Positions 63,842 to 64,000 of a stretch of 64,000 nt of DNA are shown here, in pieces. The notes beneath the pieces are model-generated. The model worked only from the letters and a program-made list of their open reading frames with translations, did not search any database and was not told the origin of the DNA. The DNA comes from Amycolatopsis suaedae (GTDB lineage Bacteria > Actinomycetota > Actinomycetes > Mycobacteriales > Pseudonocardiaceae), in the NCBI RefSeq assembly GCF_004214935.1, contig NZ_SFCC01000008.1:308400-372399 (forward strand), in the 5' to 3' direction. A program made the position numbers and the translations under genes. The stretch's first letter is position 1. Each line of letters begins with the position of its first letter.

Positions 63842-64000
<159 letters not shown>

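Overview
This is a high-GC actinobacterial chromosome segment. Gene content and order point to the Pseudonocardiales (an Amycolatopsis-like genome is my best guess; the species cannot be read from the window). Supporting signs are an F420 pathway gene (fbiC), the ImuA'-ImuB-DnaE2 mutasome, many GTG starts, GTGA/ATGA gene overlaps, and core gene order familiar from Mycobacterium tuberculosis (sdhCDAB, dacB, YihY, trpS, icd, folD-DUF3017; and sucD, a 34-kDa-antigen-like protein, perM, purN, purH). No tRNA, rRNA, CRISPR array, insertion sequence, integrase or prophage was recognised.

Layout. 1-4.1 kb: truncated BMP-type nucleoside-binding lipoprotein, then a secreted alpha-galactosidase / lyase-like operon. 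4.1-7.6 kb: succinate dehydrogenase sdhCDAB. 7.9-10.8 kb: MerR regulator, a gene remnant with short repeats, secreted subtilase, small membrane protein. 10.8-16.6 kb: D-Ala-D-Ala carboxypeptidase, a NarL-type two-component pair with an MFS transporter, YihY/BrkB. 16.6-21.9 kb: second lyase-like protein, tandem ADP-ribosylglycohydrolases, trpS, S1 protease, truncated XRE regulator. 21.9-28.5 kb: fbiC, then a LacI / MFS / GH13 sugar locus. 28.7-33.6 kb: reductase, exonuclease III, an MBL-fold pseudogene, icd, DUF2203, HhH-GPD. 33.7-35.1 kb: an AT-richer dGTPase that looks imported. 35.1-43.8 kb: SpeE-like, asnB, DUF1918, a redox/regulator cluster (YHS protein, peroxiredoxin-like, TetR, ArsR), MFS, DUF3017-folD, DMT transporter. 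44-50.2 kb: TNT-domain protein, a TIM-barrel protein, erythromycin esterase, VOC/WYL pair. 50.2-56.2 kb: SOS-controlled mutasome. 56.3-59 kb: alpha/beta hydrolase and two tandem membrane-anchored paralogues. 59-64 kb: purH, purN, perM, DUF5336 protein, sucD end.

How the parts fit. Central metabolism (sdh, icd, sucD, purNH, folD) forms a conserved backbone, and accessory genes sit between backbone blocks. The clearest regulatory reading is a perfect LexA box upstream of imuA', putting imuA'-imuB-small ORF-dnaE2 under SOS control. Other strong dyads lie at the alpha/beta hydrolase, the second of the tandem paralogues, the TIM-barrel gene, the LacI/MFS gap and the second lyase-like gene. Repeats of GGGTGGA link the two-component operon to a neighbouring small membrane protein. 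Several intergenic terminators share one stem core (AAGGCCACC / GGTGGCCT), suggesting a dispersed hairpin family.

No wholly new multi-gene system is proven. The best candidates for follow-up are the imported dGTPase, the small ORF inside the mutasome operon, the YHS/peroxiredoxin/TetR cluster, the TNT protein with an altered C-terminal motif, and the TIM-barrel gene whose start codon lies in the loop of a long dyad.
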